Below are positions 51,501 through 58,539 of a DNA stretch of 64,000 nt, piece after piece. The stretch lies in the NCBI GenBank assembly GCA_009840305.1, contig VXNY01000028.1:1-64000 (forward strand). The letters run 5' to 3'. Position numbers and translations under genes: made by a program. The notes below the pieces were generated by a model, which ran no database searches, was not told the origin of the DNA, and worked only from the letters and a program-made list of their open reading frames with translations. Numbering within the stretch: position 1 is the stretch's first letter; each line of letters begins with the position of its first letter. The stretch comes from Gammaproteobacteria bacterium (GTDB taxonomy: Bacteria > Pseudomonadota > Gammaproteobacteria > Pseudomonadales > Azotimanducaceae).

Positions 51501-52349
51501 TTGATTAACGTCGTTTGTTGGAACATCGACGCTCAAAAAAGGCGTGAGGTGTGGGATGAACTCTTCGGTATGGATGCCGACGTGGCATTGTTACAGGAAG
51601 TAAAGTCTTTCCCAGAAGATATCCCGCCAGATGTCGAAATGGACTCCCGTCCGCTCCGCGAACCGTGGGACGTCAAAGACTACGACAGATGGCCGACAAT
51701 CATTCGACTATCTCGTAGAGTTAAAGTGGAGTGGTTCCAAAGAATTCGGCCATATCATACTCTAAAGTCCGATCAGATAGGAGTGAGTGGAATTGGTACC
51801 CTTGCCGCCGCGAGAGTAACATCGTACGAAGCAGAAATCCCGCCATTTATTGTGGCTTCAATGTATGCTCGTTGGATGTTTCCCAATCCTTCGACCAATA
51901 CCAAATGGAGCGTAGGCTTCGCGGATGGATCTGCCCACCGCATCATTTCCGATCTGTCTGCTTTTATCGGGAGTCATGATCCCTCGACACATCGTATTTT
52001 GGCGGCAGGGGACTTAAACACAGTCTTCGGAGTAACTACAGATTCCCCACAAGATTTGCCCGAACGTAATCAGTCGATTTTCGACCGATTTCAAGCTCTC
52101 GGTTTCGAATTCGTGGGTCCGCAGAGTCCGAATGGCCGGATGGCAGATACGACTCCAAAATACCTATCACCAGATACCAAAAACGTCCCGACGTTTGCAC
52201 TTCACAAGAAAGCAGAAAACGCAGTAGATCAATTGGATTACGTGTTTGCTTCGCGAGGTTTTCATGAGTCAGTCCAAACTTGTGCCCTTAATCGAATCGA
52301 TGAATGGGGACCCAGCGACCATTGTCGCATTCTCATCGAAGTTAGTTGA
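51501..52349 (+). CDS. Endonuclease/exonuclease/phosphatase-family protein
   Basis: 282 aa from TTG, 16 bp after the methyltransferase gene. Mg-dependent phosphodiesterase fold. Expected catalytic positions are all visible: WNI (N8), LLQEV (E33), AAGDLNTVFG (D171, N173), LDYVFAS (D246) and PSDHC (D273, H274). No signal peptide, so cytoplasmic. The position beside two DNA-repair genes hints at a DNA substrate, but the family also includes lipid and nucleotide phosphatases, and the nearest class cannot be told by eye. Confidence 0.85.
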   Translation: MINVVCWNIDAQKRREVWDELFGMDADVALLQEVKSFPEDIPPDVEMDSRPLREPWDVKDYDRWPTIIRLSRRVKVEWFQRIRPYHTLKSDQIGVSGIGTLAAARVTSYEAEIPPFIVASMYARWMFPNPSTNTKWSVGFADGSAHRIISDLSAFIGSHDPSTHRILAAGDLNTVFGVTTDSPQDLPERNQSIFDRFQALGFEFVGPQSPNGRMADTTPKYLSPDTKNVPTFALHKKAENAVDQLDYVFASRGFHESVQTCALNRIDEWGPSDHCRILIEVS

Positions 52350-52531
52350 ATACCACTGGTTGCCGAAAGATGAGAGTATTAATGCTTACTAACTCGGTCT
52401 CGTAGAGCCAAATCGTCCATCAAAAAACATCGTTCGTTTTCGAACGGTGTCACGCAGTGACAAAAAAATTCGGAGAAAGTGCGTCCTAAACCTACTTAGA
52501 CCGCGAGACACTATAACGAGAGATTGTTCAC

Positions 52532-53113
52532 TTAGCTCAGAAATAGTTTCGTCAATCGCACCCGATCTGGATGTAAATAAGGAGGTGCAGGAGTTAGCCG
52601 ATCGAGAAACTTACTCAGACTTGACTCCACGGTTCGAATCGGTTTACGGCCCGGTAATTCAAGCTGTACCTCCCCAGTCGTGTTGTTTACCGTAAGGTAG
52701 TACGCGGAAGCTGCGTCTGTACATGCGAAGAATATACTCAAAGGCGAGCGGCTCTTCTTTTGTGCGAGTGCATGCCCAATGAGGTTGTCGATCAGGCGAA
52801 CACGATCCTCGTGGTTCCACAGGAACATTAAACTCACATGTCCTTCATTACAAGTTCCTTCAAGGCCACCAGACCAGTACGAGCCATAGTACTCTTTGAT
52901 CGAAGGATGGATGTCTGTTTCGAAAGCGTTTTCTAAACCTGAGAAGTCGTCTGCATTTTGTCTAACTTGCGGTCGCCATTCGATCGCGGCGAAATAATCT
53001 AGTTCTAGGGGTTCACCGATCTCGCAAGGAGATCGCCAATGAGGGTCGAATTCGTTCCACAGTTTGGGATATCGCTCGAGAGTTAACTCGATGAAGCGGT
53101 CTAAAGAGTCCAT
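52532..53113 (-). CDS. syd: Syd-like SecY-interacting protein
   Basis: 193 aa from ATG 53113; a TTG three codons earlier is possible. Recognised by resemblance to E. coli Syd along its length: YFAAIEWRPQ, NAFETDIHPSIKEYYGSYWSGG, LMFLWNHEDRVRLIDNLIGHA, NNTTGEVQLELPGRKP and a leucine-rich end SKFLDRLTP. Syd is a peripheral cytoplasmic protein that binds SecY and is thought to monitor translocon assembly. Here it is the last gene of the sigma-factor operon, 16 bp after the metal-sensor-like gene, an unusual setting. Identification is by motif, without an alignment run. Confidence 0.82.
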   Translation of the reverse strand: MDSLDRFIELTLERYPKLWNEFDPHWRSPCEIGEPLELDYFAAIEWRPQVRQNADDFSGLENAFETDIHPSIKEYYGSYWSGGLEGTCNEGHVSLMFLWNHEDRVRLIDNLIGHALAQKKSRSPLSIFFACTDAASAYYLTVNNTTGEVQLELPGRKPIRTVESSLSKFLDRLTPAPPYLHPDRVRLTKLFLS

Positions 53114-53129
53114 AAATCTCAATAAAAGA

Positions 53130-53681
53130 TTATGGATCTAATGATTGCTCTAGTGTTGTATTTCTATCCCTTCGTGCATCGTTAGACTCTTCACCACGCG
53201 AGTTGTCTCGGCGCGCCCGAGTTCGTCGCCATTCCTCGTAACGAGCACGTGCCTGTCGAAGCGCACTCAATAGTTCAGTACGCTCTTCCGTGCTGAGTTG
53301 AACAACCATTTCGACGAAAACGTTGTCGGCTATGCTTTGTGCACTGTGTCGAATCAGCCAGTAGTCATCAATCGCGCGTTCGAGTGCTTCTTGGTTTATC
53401 TCCTTCGCGCTCAATTCTCGATACATACGAGTCTGAGCATTACGAAGTCTGTTGTAATGTGGTCGAACATCTGCGCGCAGTTGTTTCACATATTCAGGCA
53501 TCAGTTCTTCGATGCGTTCCGGTGATAAAGATCGTACCATCACAGACAACGCATAGCTTGGATCAACACTGGTATCGGTTCGATGCGACGCGAGGTGGTT
53601 GCCAATAATGTATGCAACCAAGGCAAGATTCACGATCACCGACAAGAAAAACCCGAAGATGACGCGTCGGTCTTTAATCAT
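53130..53681 (-). CDS. Membrane-anchored periplasmic sensor-like protein (CpxP/CnrX-like)
   Basis: 183 aa. One N-terminal membrane helix (about 8-27), then a largely helical, charged periplasmic part with LSPERIEELMPEYVKQLRADVRP and LSTEERTELLSALRQARARYEEW, the pattern of the CpxP/Spy/CnrX-type periplasmic metal-resistance proteins. An HxxxH pair (H29, H33) sits just outside the membrane, as the metal ligands do in CnrX. M125 aligns with the CnrX Met ligand, but the partner His is not conserved. Overlaps the anti-sigma gene by 8 nt. Function as a signal sensor for the sigma factor is inferred from gene order. Confidence 0.75.
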   Translation of the reverse strand: MIKDRRVIFGFFLSVIVNLALVAYIIGNHLASHRTDTSVDPSYALSVMVRSLSPERIEELMPEYVKQLRADVRPHYNRLRNAQTRMYRELSAKEINQEALERAIDDYWLIRHSAQSIADNVFVEMVVQLSTEERTELLSALRQARARYEEWRRTRARRDNSRGEESNDARRDRNTTLEQSLDP

Positions 53682-54093
53682 TGGCTAAGAACAAGATTTC
53701 AGTGTAGTCTTCGAAGTGGACAGTGGTAATTTCATCCTCGATAATCGTCGACTGGTTTGATTGTGAGAATCCAATCAAGAAACCTAACGCTAGCGGTACG
53801 ACAGCTAAGGCTGGTTTCAGAATCCAATTTGTACAAATGCGTTGCCAGGTCCGTTGGAGCGGTTTTGAATTCGCAATTGCGTTCATTATCCGCCGTTCTA
53901 ATCCTTGAGGAATTGGAACACTCAGTGCTTGCGGTGCAAGTTTGTCGACGCTTTGAGCATTTCTCAGTACCGCTTGAGCAGCATTCGAGGTCTGAAGTAG
54001 TACTAGTGCTTGGTCGCGCGCGCTGTCGTCACTCCAAGATTCAAGATTGGATCCGTGGCGATCTACTAGTTCTTCAAATTTAGATAGCTTCAT
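53674..54093 (-). CDS. Probable anti-sigma factor
   Basis: 139 aa from ATG 54093, 4 bp after the sigma-factor stop; AAAGGG inside the end of the sigma gene serves as ribosome site. An N-terminal cytoplasmic part (MKLSKFEELVDRHGSNLESW) precedes one membrane helix (about 90-107, ILKPALAVVPLALGFLIG) and a short periplasmic tail. This single-span shape and its place between an ECF sigma factor and a CnrX-like protein make an anti-sigma role likely. No zinc-binding HxxxCxxC motif. Confidence 0.75.
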   Translation of the reverse strand: MKLSKFEELVDRHGSNLESWSDDSARDQALVLLQTSNAAQAVLRNAQSVDKLAPQALSVPIPQGLERRIMNAIANSKPLQRTWQRICTNWILKPALAVVPLALGFLIGFSQSNQSTIIEDEITTVHFEDYTEILFLAND

Positions 54094-54097
54094 AAAT

Positions 54098-54646
54098 TTA
54101 GTTGGCCCTTTCACTAGGACTGTCTGACAAGGTCTTACGCAGAGTTTTTCGTGCTCGAGACAGTAACGACTCAACCGCATCAGGTGTAGTTTCTAAAAGT
54201 TCAGCAGCTTCTATTTGGGACCATCCTTGTACTTGGCAGAGTAAAAACGCAGTACGCTGTCTCTCGGGTAATTTTTGTACTGCCTGCTGTAATGCAATAA
54301 TTAGTGTTTCATCTCTCCGCGCTGAAGTATCCGGAATCTGGGATAAGTCGACGTCTTCGACGAATTGCGCTTTTTGTCGGCGAAACAGATCGATGCACAA
54401 ATTTCGAGTAATCTGATACAACCAAGTGGAAAATTGCACTTTATTCGGTCGCCAAGTCTTGGCGCGCGTCCATACTCTCAAAAACGCTTCCTGCGTGATT
54501 TCTTCAGCTACCTCAATGCTGTGGCACATTCGGAAGGCGTACGCATGTAATCCGTGTAAATGTCGGTTCATGAGCTCCCTAAACGCTAACTCATCTCCTT
54601 GTTGTACGCGATACATCAATGTGGAGTCCGGTTCTTTGTCTTTCAA
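54098..54646 (-). CDS. ECF-family RNA polymerase sigma factor
   Basis: 182 aa from TTG 54646, favoured because region 2 begins at once (STLMYRVQQGDELAFRELM); ATG 54616 is the alternative. Region 2 includes EVAEEITQEAFLRVW and STWLYQITRNLCIDLFRRQK; region 4 includes LPERQRTAFLLCQVQGWSQIEAAELL and TTPDAVESLLSRARKTLR. No region 3, as expected for the group. A palindrome ACGAAC-AA-GTTCGT (54646-54659) touches the start codon. Followed by its likely anti-sigma factor. The order sigma, anti-sigma, periplasmic sensor resembles the cnrYXH idea with genes rearranged. Confidence 0.93.
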   Translation of the reverse strand: MKDKEPDSTLMYRVQQGDELAFRELMNRHLHGLHAYAFRMCHSIEVAEEITQEAFLRVWTRAKTWRPNKVQFSTWLYQITRNLCIDLFRRQKAQFVEDVDLSQIPDTSARRDETLIIALQQAVQKLPERQRTAFLLCQVQGWSQIEAAELLETTPDAVESLLSRARKTLRKTLSDSPSERAN

Positions 54647-54724
54647 CGAACAAGTTCGTCCCTACATTAGTACTTATTAGTTGCAGATACCGAATTGTTC
54701 ACCCTATCGACTTGAGCCCGGTCT

Positions 54725-55384
54725 TTATTGACTTCGACCTGACGAACGTGAACTACGGCGTGATTCCCAACGTCGGGATTCCCAATTTCGATATTGACTC
54801 ACACGAACGCTTCGCATTACTTCGTTGTCATCGACTTTAGACAGTTCTGCACGCGATAGAGTGCCATTGCCGTCCGTGTCAATGTCTTCCAAATCCGAGA
54901 GCTTGGCATTGAATTCGGTGAGTTCCACACTGCCATTACGGTCGGTATCGTAAATAGCAATTCCTTCTTCTAGCATGTGCGTTCGAAGAGTTGCTCGTCG
55001 GTTCTCAAATTCCTCTCTAGTCATGAAACCGTCGCCATTGGTATCGCTAATGTCAAATGCATCCATGTCTTCGTTCCAACGCAGAAACATGCTCGAAGCG
55101 AGAGATGATCGTTGACGCCGCGCTCGAAGTTCTTCATTGCTCAGCTCAGCGGTCTCTTCTTCAGACAAACTTGCCAAATCAATTTCTTCCAACGTAATTG
55201 AGCCGTTTTCGTCTTCATCTAGAAGTTTAAAAGTTTCGGTCGAGCGGTCTCGAATATCCGTAATAGACGGTTCTTGCCATCTCCAGTTTCCGCGAGAGCC
55301 CGAACTACTCTGAGCAGACGCGGTCGCTGCCATTGAGACCGTACCCACAACCGCCAAGCAGAAAATTTGTACCCATGATTTCAT
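54725..55384 (-). CDS. Secreted EF-hand calcium-binding protein
   Basis: 219 aa. Signal peptide to about ATASAQ (residue 25). Four EF-hand loops are readable: DEDENGSITLEE, DTNGDGFMTREE, DTDRNGSVELTE and DTDGNGTLSRAE, each with the acidic ligands at positions 1, 3, 5 and 12. The C-terminus is a Trp/Arg/Ser-rich tail with a WESRR direct repeat. It lies 78 bp upstream of, and co-directional with, the ECF sigma gene, so it may belong to the same regulon. GGGG before the ATG serves as ribosome site. Function beyond calcium binding is unknown. Confidence 0.88.
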   Translation of the reverse strand: MKSWVQIFCLAVVGTVSMAATASAQSSSGSRGNWRWQEPSITDIRDRSTETFKLLDEDENGSITLEEIDLASLSEEETAELSNEELRARRQRSSLASSMFLRWNEDMDAFDISDTNGDGFMTREEFENRRATLRTHMLEEGIAIYDTDRNGSVELTEFNAKLSDLEDIDTDGNGTLSRAELSKVDDNEVMRSVRVSQYRNWESRRWESRRSSRSSGRSQ

Positions 55385-55537
55385 TTAATTTCCCCGTGTG
55401 AGAAAAAACTCTTACGTATTGTAATGTACGAGAATCGAAGTTTATTCCTTCGTTTACGTAGTCGATAAAACTAATTTTATCGAGCTGAAATTTCTTTTTA
55501 AGGCGACATTTTTTTATATACATATAAACATATTTAA

Positions 55538-55639
55538 GAGTCAAGTCTTAAAATATAATTTCAACGTCTACGGAAACTTGCGGGTGAGTGTGTAAGTTTT
55601 CGTGTTTCACCATGTACGTTGGAGTACAAGACTTGACTC
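55538..55639. repeat. 12-bp inverted repeat upstream of the MFS-PlsC gene
   Basis: GAGTCAAGTCTT at 55538-55549 is repeated exactly as its complement AAGACTTGACTC at 55628-55639, with 78 bp between. The right copy ends 24 bp before the TTG start. It lies in the A/T-rich 279-bp region between the divergent EF-hand and MFS-PlsC genes. Paired operator sites or a leader RNA stem are both possible. Confidence 0.6.
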
Positions 55640-55663
55640 ACGGTTCCCTAAAAGACCAATCCG

Positions 55664-57559
55664 TTGTCTGCTAAATCCCAATTCGGGCTCTTTAAGCTCC
55701 GGCGATTTCTTCCTTTGTTCGTGACGCAGTTTCTCGGTGCGTTCAACGATAACTTATTAAGAGCCGCACTCGTTGCAATTTTCACGTTTACAGTGCTTGT
55801 CTCCGAAAACCACGAAGACATTTACGTAATTGCTGCACAAGGTTTATTGTCCTTACCTTTTTTCCTGTTTTCGGCGACCGCGGGAACGTTAGCCGACTAC
55901 TTCGAAAAGTCACGGCTGATTACCTACGTCAAATATGGAGAAGTCCTGATTGCGTTTCTAATTGCGCTGGCGTTTTGGTCGGGACAACCGTTGTTTATGC
56001 TTGGTCTCTTGTTCTTACTGGGTACGCAGTCAGCGTTTTTCGCTCCTTTGAAGTACTCGATCTTACCACAACATCTTGACAGTACGGAAATAGTAGGAGG
56101 TAATGGTGTTGTGCAGATGGGTACCTTCGTGGCTATCTTGTTGGGCACTATCATCGGTACCCAACTGGTTGGTACTGAACCTGAACAAGATGTGGCATAT
56201 GCGGTTCCCATTGCGTTAGCGGTATTCATCATTTTTGTCGCAGTTGCGGGTTTAATCGCTTCCTACTTCATTCCAAAGGCTCGGTCCCATTTGGACTCAA
56301 AACCCCGTTGGAATCCTATCAAGGTCACACGAGATCTTTTAAAGATTGCGAGCGAGCGTCGTTCAGTGATGCGTTCAATTCTGGGTGTCGCTTGGTTCTG
56401 GAGTCTTGGAGCAGTCTACTTGGCTCAGTTACCGAATCTCACCGAGGACTACTTACACAGTTCCAAGAGCGTGCTGACGCTTCTACTCTCCGTAGTCACC
56501 ATCTCAATAGCCTTAGGTTCTCTCACTTGCGAAAAGCTGTCGCGGAAACACGTAGAAATGGGACTGGTTCCGATAGGTGCGTTTTTTATTAGCGTTATCG
56601 GCATCGAATTGTTTTTTGCGATAAACTCCGTCCCCGAAACCGACCCAAGAACTGTACTCGAATTTTTGCAAACACCTAGTTCCTATCGAGTATTGATAGA
56701 GATGGTTTTCTTAGGCTTTTTCATGGGGATATATGTTGTACCATTGCAAACGCTCGTTCAAGTGCGCACTTCGGTAGAAAAGCGGGCACGAGTTATCGCT
56801 GCAATGAACGTAATGAACGCATTTGTGGTTGTTTGTGGCGCGCTGTGGTCGTTGCTCTGGCTACATGTAATTGGTTGGGACATTCCGTCGCTATTCTTGT
56901 TCATGTCGATTTTCAATGCGTGTGTTTCCGTGTATATTTTCTTACAGGTTCCTGAATTCACTATGCGTTTTGTAGTTTGGATGCTGTCACATTCAATGTA
57001 TCGCGTCAAACACGAGGGAATCGATCTTGTACCAGAGTCAGGTGGCACTTTGATCGCTTGTAACCATGTGAGTTACATCGACGCCTTGGTACTCGCCGGT
57101 GCTGTTCGCCGACCAATTCGTTTTGTCATGGCCAAAGACGTGTACGACATGCCGTTTTTAAATTATTTGTTCCGTGCCTGTCGAACAATTCCTATCGCAC
57201 CAAAGTCCGTAGATCCTGAAACATACGACAAGGCTTTCGAGGATATAGAACAAGCTCTTGAAGAAGGTGATCTGTTGTGTATTTTCCCGGAAGGGCGATT
57301 GACCCCGGACGGAAAAGTAGGAGAGTTTAAGAGCGGCATAATGAAAATTCTTGAGAAAACTCCGGTTCCGGTAGTCCCCGCAGCTTTAAAAGGTTTATGG
57401 GGAATGAAGTTCACCCATCACGGTGAGGGGTTGTTTAAAGGCTCATGGAAACTAAGGTCAAAACTAGGCGTTGCACTCTCAGCGCCGGTCGAGGGACCAG
57501 ACGTGAATTTATACGCACTCCAAAGAGAGGTTGTGCGGTTGCGTGGTGCTTACCAGTAA
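55664..57559 (+). CDS. MFS transporter fused to PlsC-type acyltransferase
   Basis: 631 aa from TTG 55664, the first possible start after an upstream in-frame stop. Residues about 1-420 form a 12-helix major-facilitator domain resembling the lysophospholipid transporter LplT (FVTQFLGAFNDNLLRAALV). Residues about 445-631 form a 1-acylglycerophosphate acyltransferase domain with NHVSYIDAL (H468, D473) and FPEGRLTPDG. The likely job is flipping lysophospholipids inward and re-acylating them. The acyl-ACP synthetase domain of full Aas-type fusions is absent, so the acyl donor must come from elsewhere. No convincing ribosome site. Followed 12 bp later by a GNAT gene. Confidence 0.9.
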   Translation: MSAKSQFGLFKLRRFLPLFVTQFLGAFNDNLLRAALVAIFTFTVLVSENHEDIYVIAAQGLLSLPFFLFSATAGTLADYFEKSRLITYVKYGEVLIAFLIALAFWSGQPLFMLGLLFLLGTQSAFFAPLKYSILPQHLDSTEIVGGNGVVQMGTFVAILLGTIIGTQLVGTEPEQDVAYAVPIALAVFIIFVAVAGLIASYFIPKARSHLDSKPRWNPIKVTRDLLKIASERRSVMRSILGVAWFWSLGAVYLAQLPNLTEDYLHSSKSVLTLLLSVVTISIALGSLTCEKLSRKHVEMGLVPIGAFFISVIGIELFFAINSVPETDPRTVLEFLQTPSSYRVLIEMVFLGFFMGIYVVPLQTLVQVRTSVEKRARVIAAMNVMNAFVVVCGALWSLLWLHVIGWDIPSLFLFMSIFNACVSVYIFLQVPEFTMRFVVWMLSHSMYRVKHEGIDLVPESGGTLIACNHVSYIDALVLAGAVRRPIRFVMAKDVYDMPFLNYLFRACRTIPIAPKSVDPETYDKAFEDIEQALEEGDLLCIFPEGRLTPDGKVGEFKSGIMKILEKTPVPVVPAALKGLWGMKFTHHGEGLFKGSWKLRSKLGVALSAPVEGPDVNLYALQREVVRLRGAYQ

Positions 57560-57571
57560 AAGCATGCCAAG

Positions 57572-57973
57572 ATGTCTGTATGTTCTGGAGTAGAGCCGCA
57601 AGCTCCTAGGCGATTTCCCATATATCGTCCGCATTGGCATGAACGACCCACACAGTTGCTCGCTCGTGACATTACACGCGACACCGAGCTAGACTGGATC
57701 AGAATTGCAAAAGACGAAGGTGAGGTCATCGCGGCATACGAAATTGAGCAAAAAGATGCTTGGAATTTTTCGGTACTATCGCTTCAAGTAGCGGAATCGT
57801 ACCGGAATCAAGGATTGGGTAGGTGGATGTTACTACATGCTGTAGGGCTCATCGAATCAAAAGGGGGTCGTATCGTCCACACTCAGTGTCGTAACCATCG
57901 AAACTTTGTTATGCGGATTGGTTTTACCGAAGTCACACCTTGTCATTACGTTATGCAACTGCAACCAGAGTAG
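57572..57973 (+). CDS. GNAT-family N-acetyltransferase
   Basis: 133 aa. Acetyl-CoA binding motif A is recognisable as LQVAESYRNQGLGRWMLLHAV, with the downstream VMRIGFTEV segment that closes the fold. Substrate unknown. The N-terminus has a proline/arginine-rich lead before the domain begins near residue 30. Lies 12 bp after the MFS-PlsC gene and 10 bp before the lumazine-synthase-like gene, so the three are probably one transcript. Confidence 0.85.
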   Translation: MSVCSGVEPQAPRRFPIYRPHWHERPTQLLARDITRDTELDWIRIAKDEGEVIAAYEIEQKDAWNFSVLSLQVAESYRNQGLGRWMLLHAVGLIESKGGRIVHTQCRNHRNFVMRIGFTEVTPCHYVMQLQPE

Positions 57974-57983
57974 TGAGTTCTAC

Positions 57984-58460
57984 ATGTCTTTGATCAGTTC
58001 AAGTTCCGAAGGCTTACCACGCATCCCCGACGCTCGTGTGGCAATAATCACCTCGAAGTGGCACGCTGAGTACGTCAAAAACGTCGCTGATCAATGTGAG
58101 CAGATTCTGGTGCAACAAGCAGCCGTGGTCCAACGACACGAGCTTCCTGGTACTTACGAATTTCCTTACGCAGTTCGCGTGTTAAAAGAAAGTGATACCG
58201 ATTTAGTCGCAATCGTGTGTATTGGAATCGTCTTGAAAGGCGAGACAGAACACTTTGAGATGATTTTGAATTCTTGTTCATTCGGTCTAACTAAAGCATC
58301 ATTGGATTACGACGTCATCGTAATTAACGGCATCATACCCGCGACGGATCGAAGACAAATTGTCGCTCGTACGAACACAGATCAATTCAATAAAGGAATA
58401 GAACTTGCACGTGCAACAGTCGAAGCGATCGCTTGGACTAAAAGAGTTCGAGGGCTATGA
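57984..58460 (+). CDS. 6,7-dimethyl-8-ribityllumazine synthase-like protein
   Basis: 158 aa from ATG 57984; the longer upstream reading frame overlaps the GNAT gene and is not needed. Catalyses, in the family, condensation of the ribityl uracil with dihydroxybutanone phosphate to form the riboflavin precursor. ARVAIITSKWHAEYV forms the ribityl-pocket strand with an aromatic residue (W26). IVLKGETEHFEMI carries the catalytic His (H90), and VIVINGIIPATDRRQIVAR matches the late motif. Trp in the pocket and the sequence feel nearer to type II (RibH2) enzymes. It is not next to other riboflavin genes here, so it may be a second, specialised copy. Confidence 0.82.
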   Translation: MSLISSSSEGLPRIPDARVAIITSKWHAEYVKNVADQCEQILVQQAAVVQRHELPGTYEFPYAVRVLKESDTDLVAIVCIGIVLKGETEHFEMILNSCSFGLTKASLDYDVIVINGIIPATDRRQIVARTNTDQFNKGIELARATVEAIAWTKRVRGL

Positions 58461-58539
58461 TCCTGAGCGTCAACATTTAAGAGCCGGACTTTTTTAAATC
58501 GATACAACTCTACCTCTGTTACCAATCCCTAAAGAGGTT

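Noticed and set aside
52447..52695. 82-codon plus-strand ORF overlapping syd
   Set aside because: It overlaps the 3' end of the well-supported Syd homologue on the other strand and has no family resemblance.
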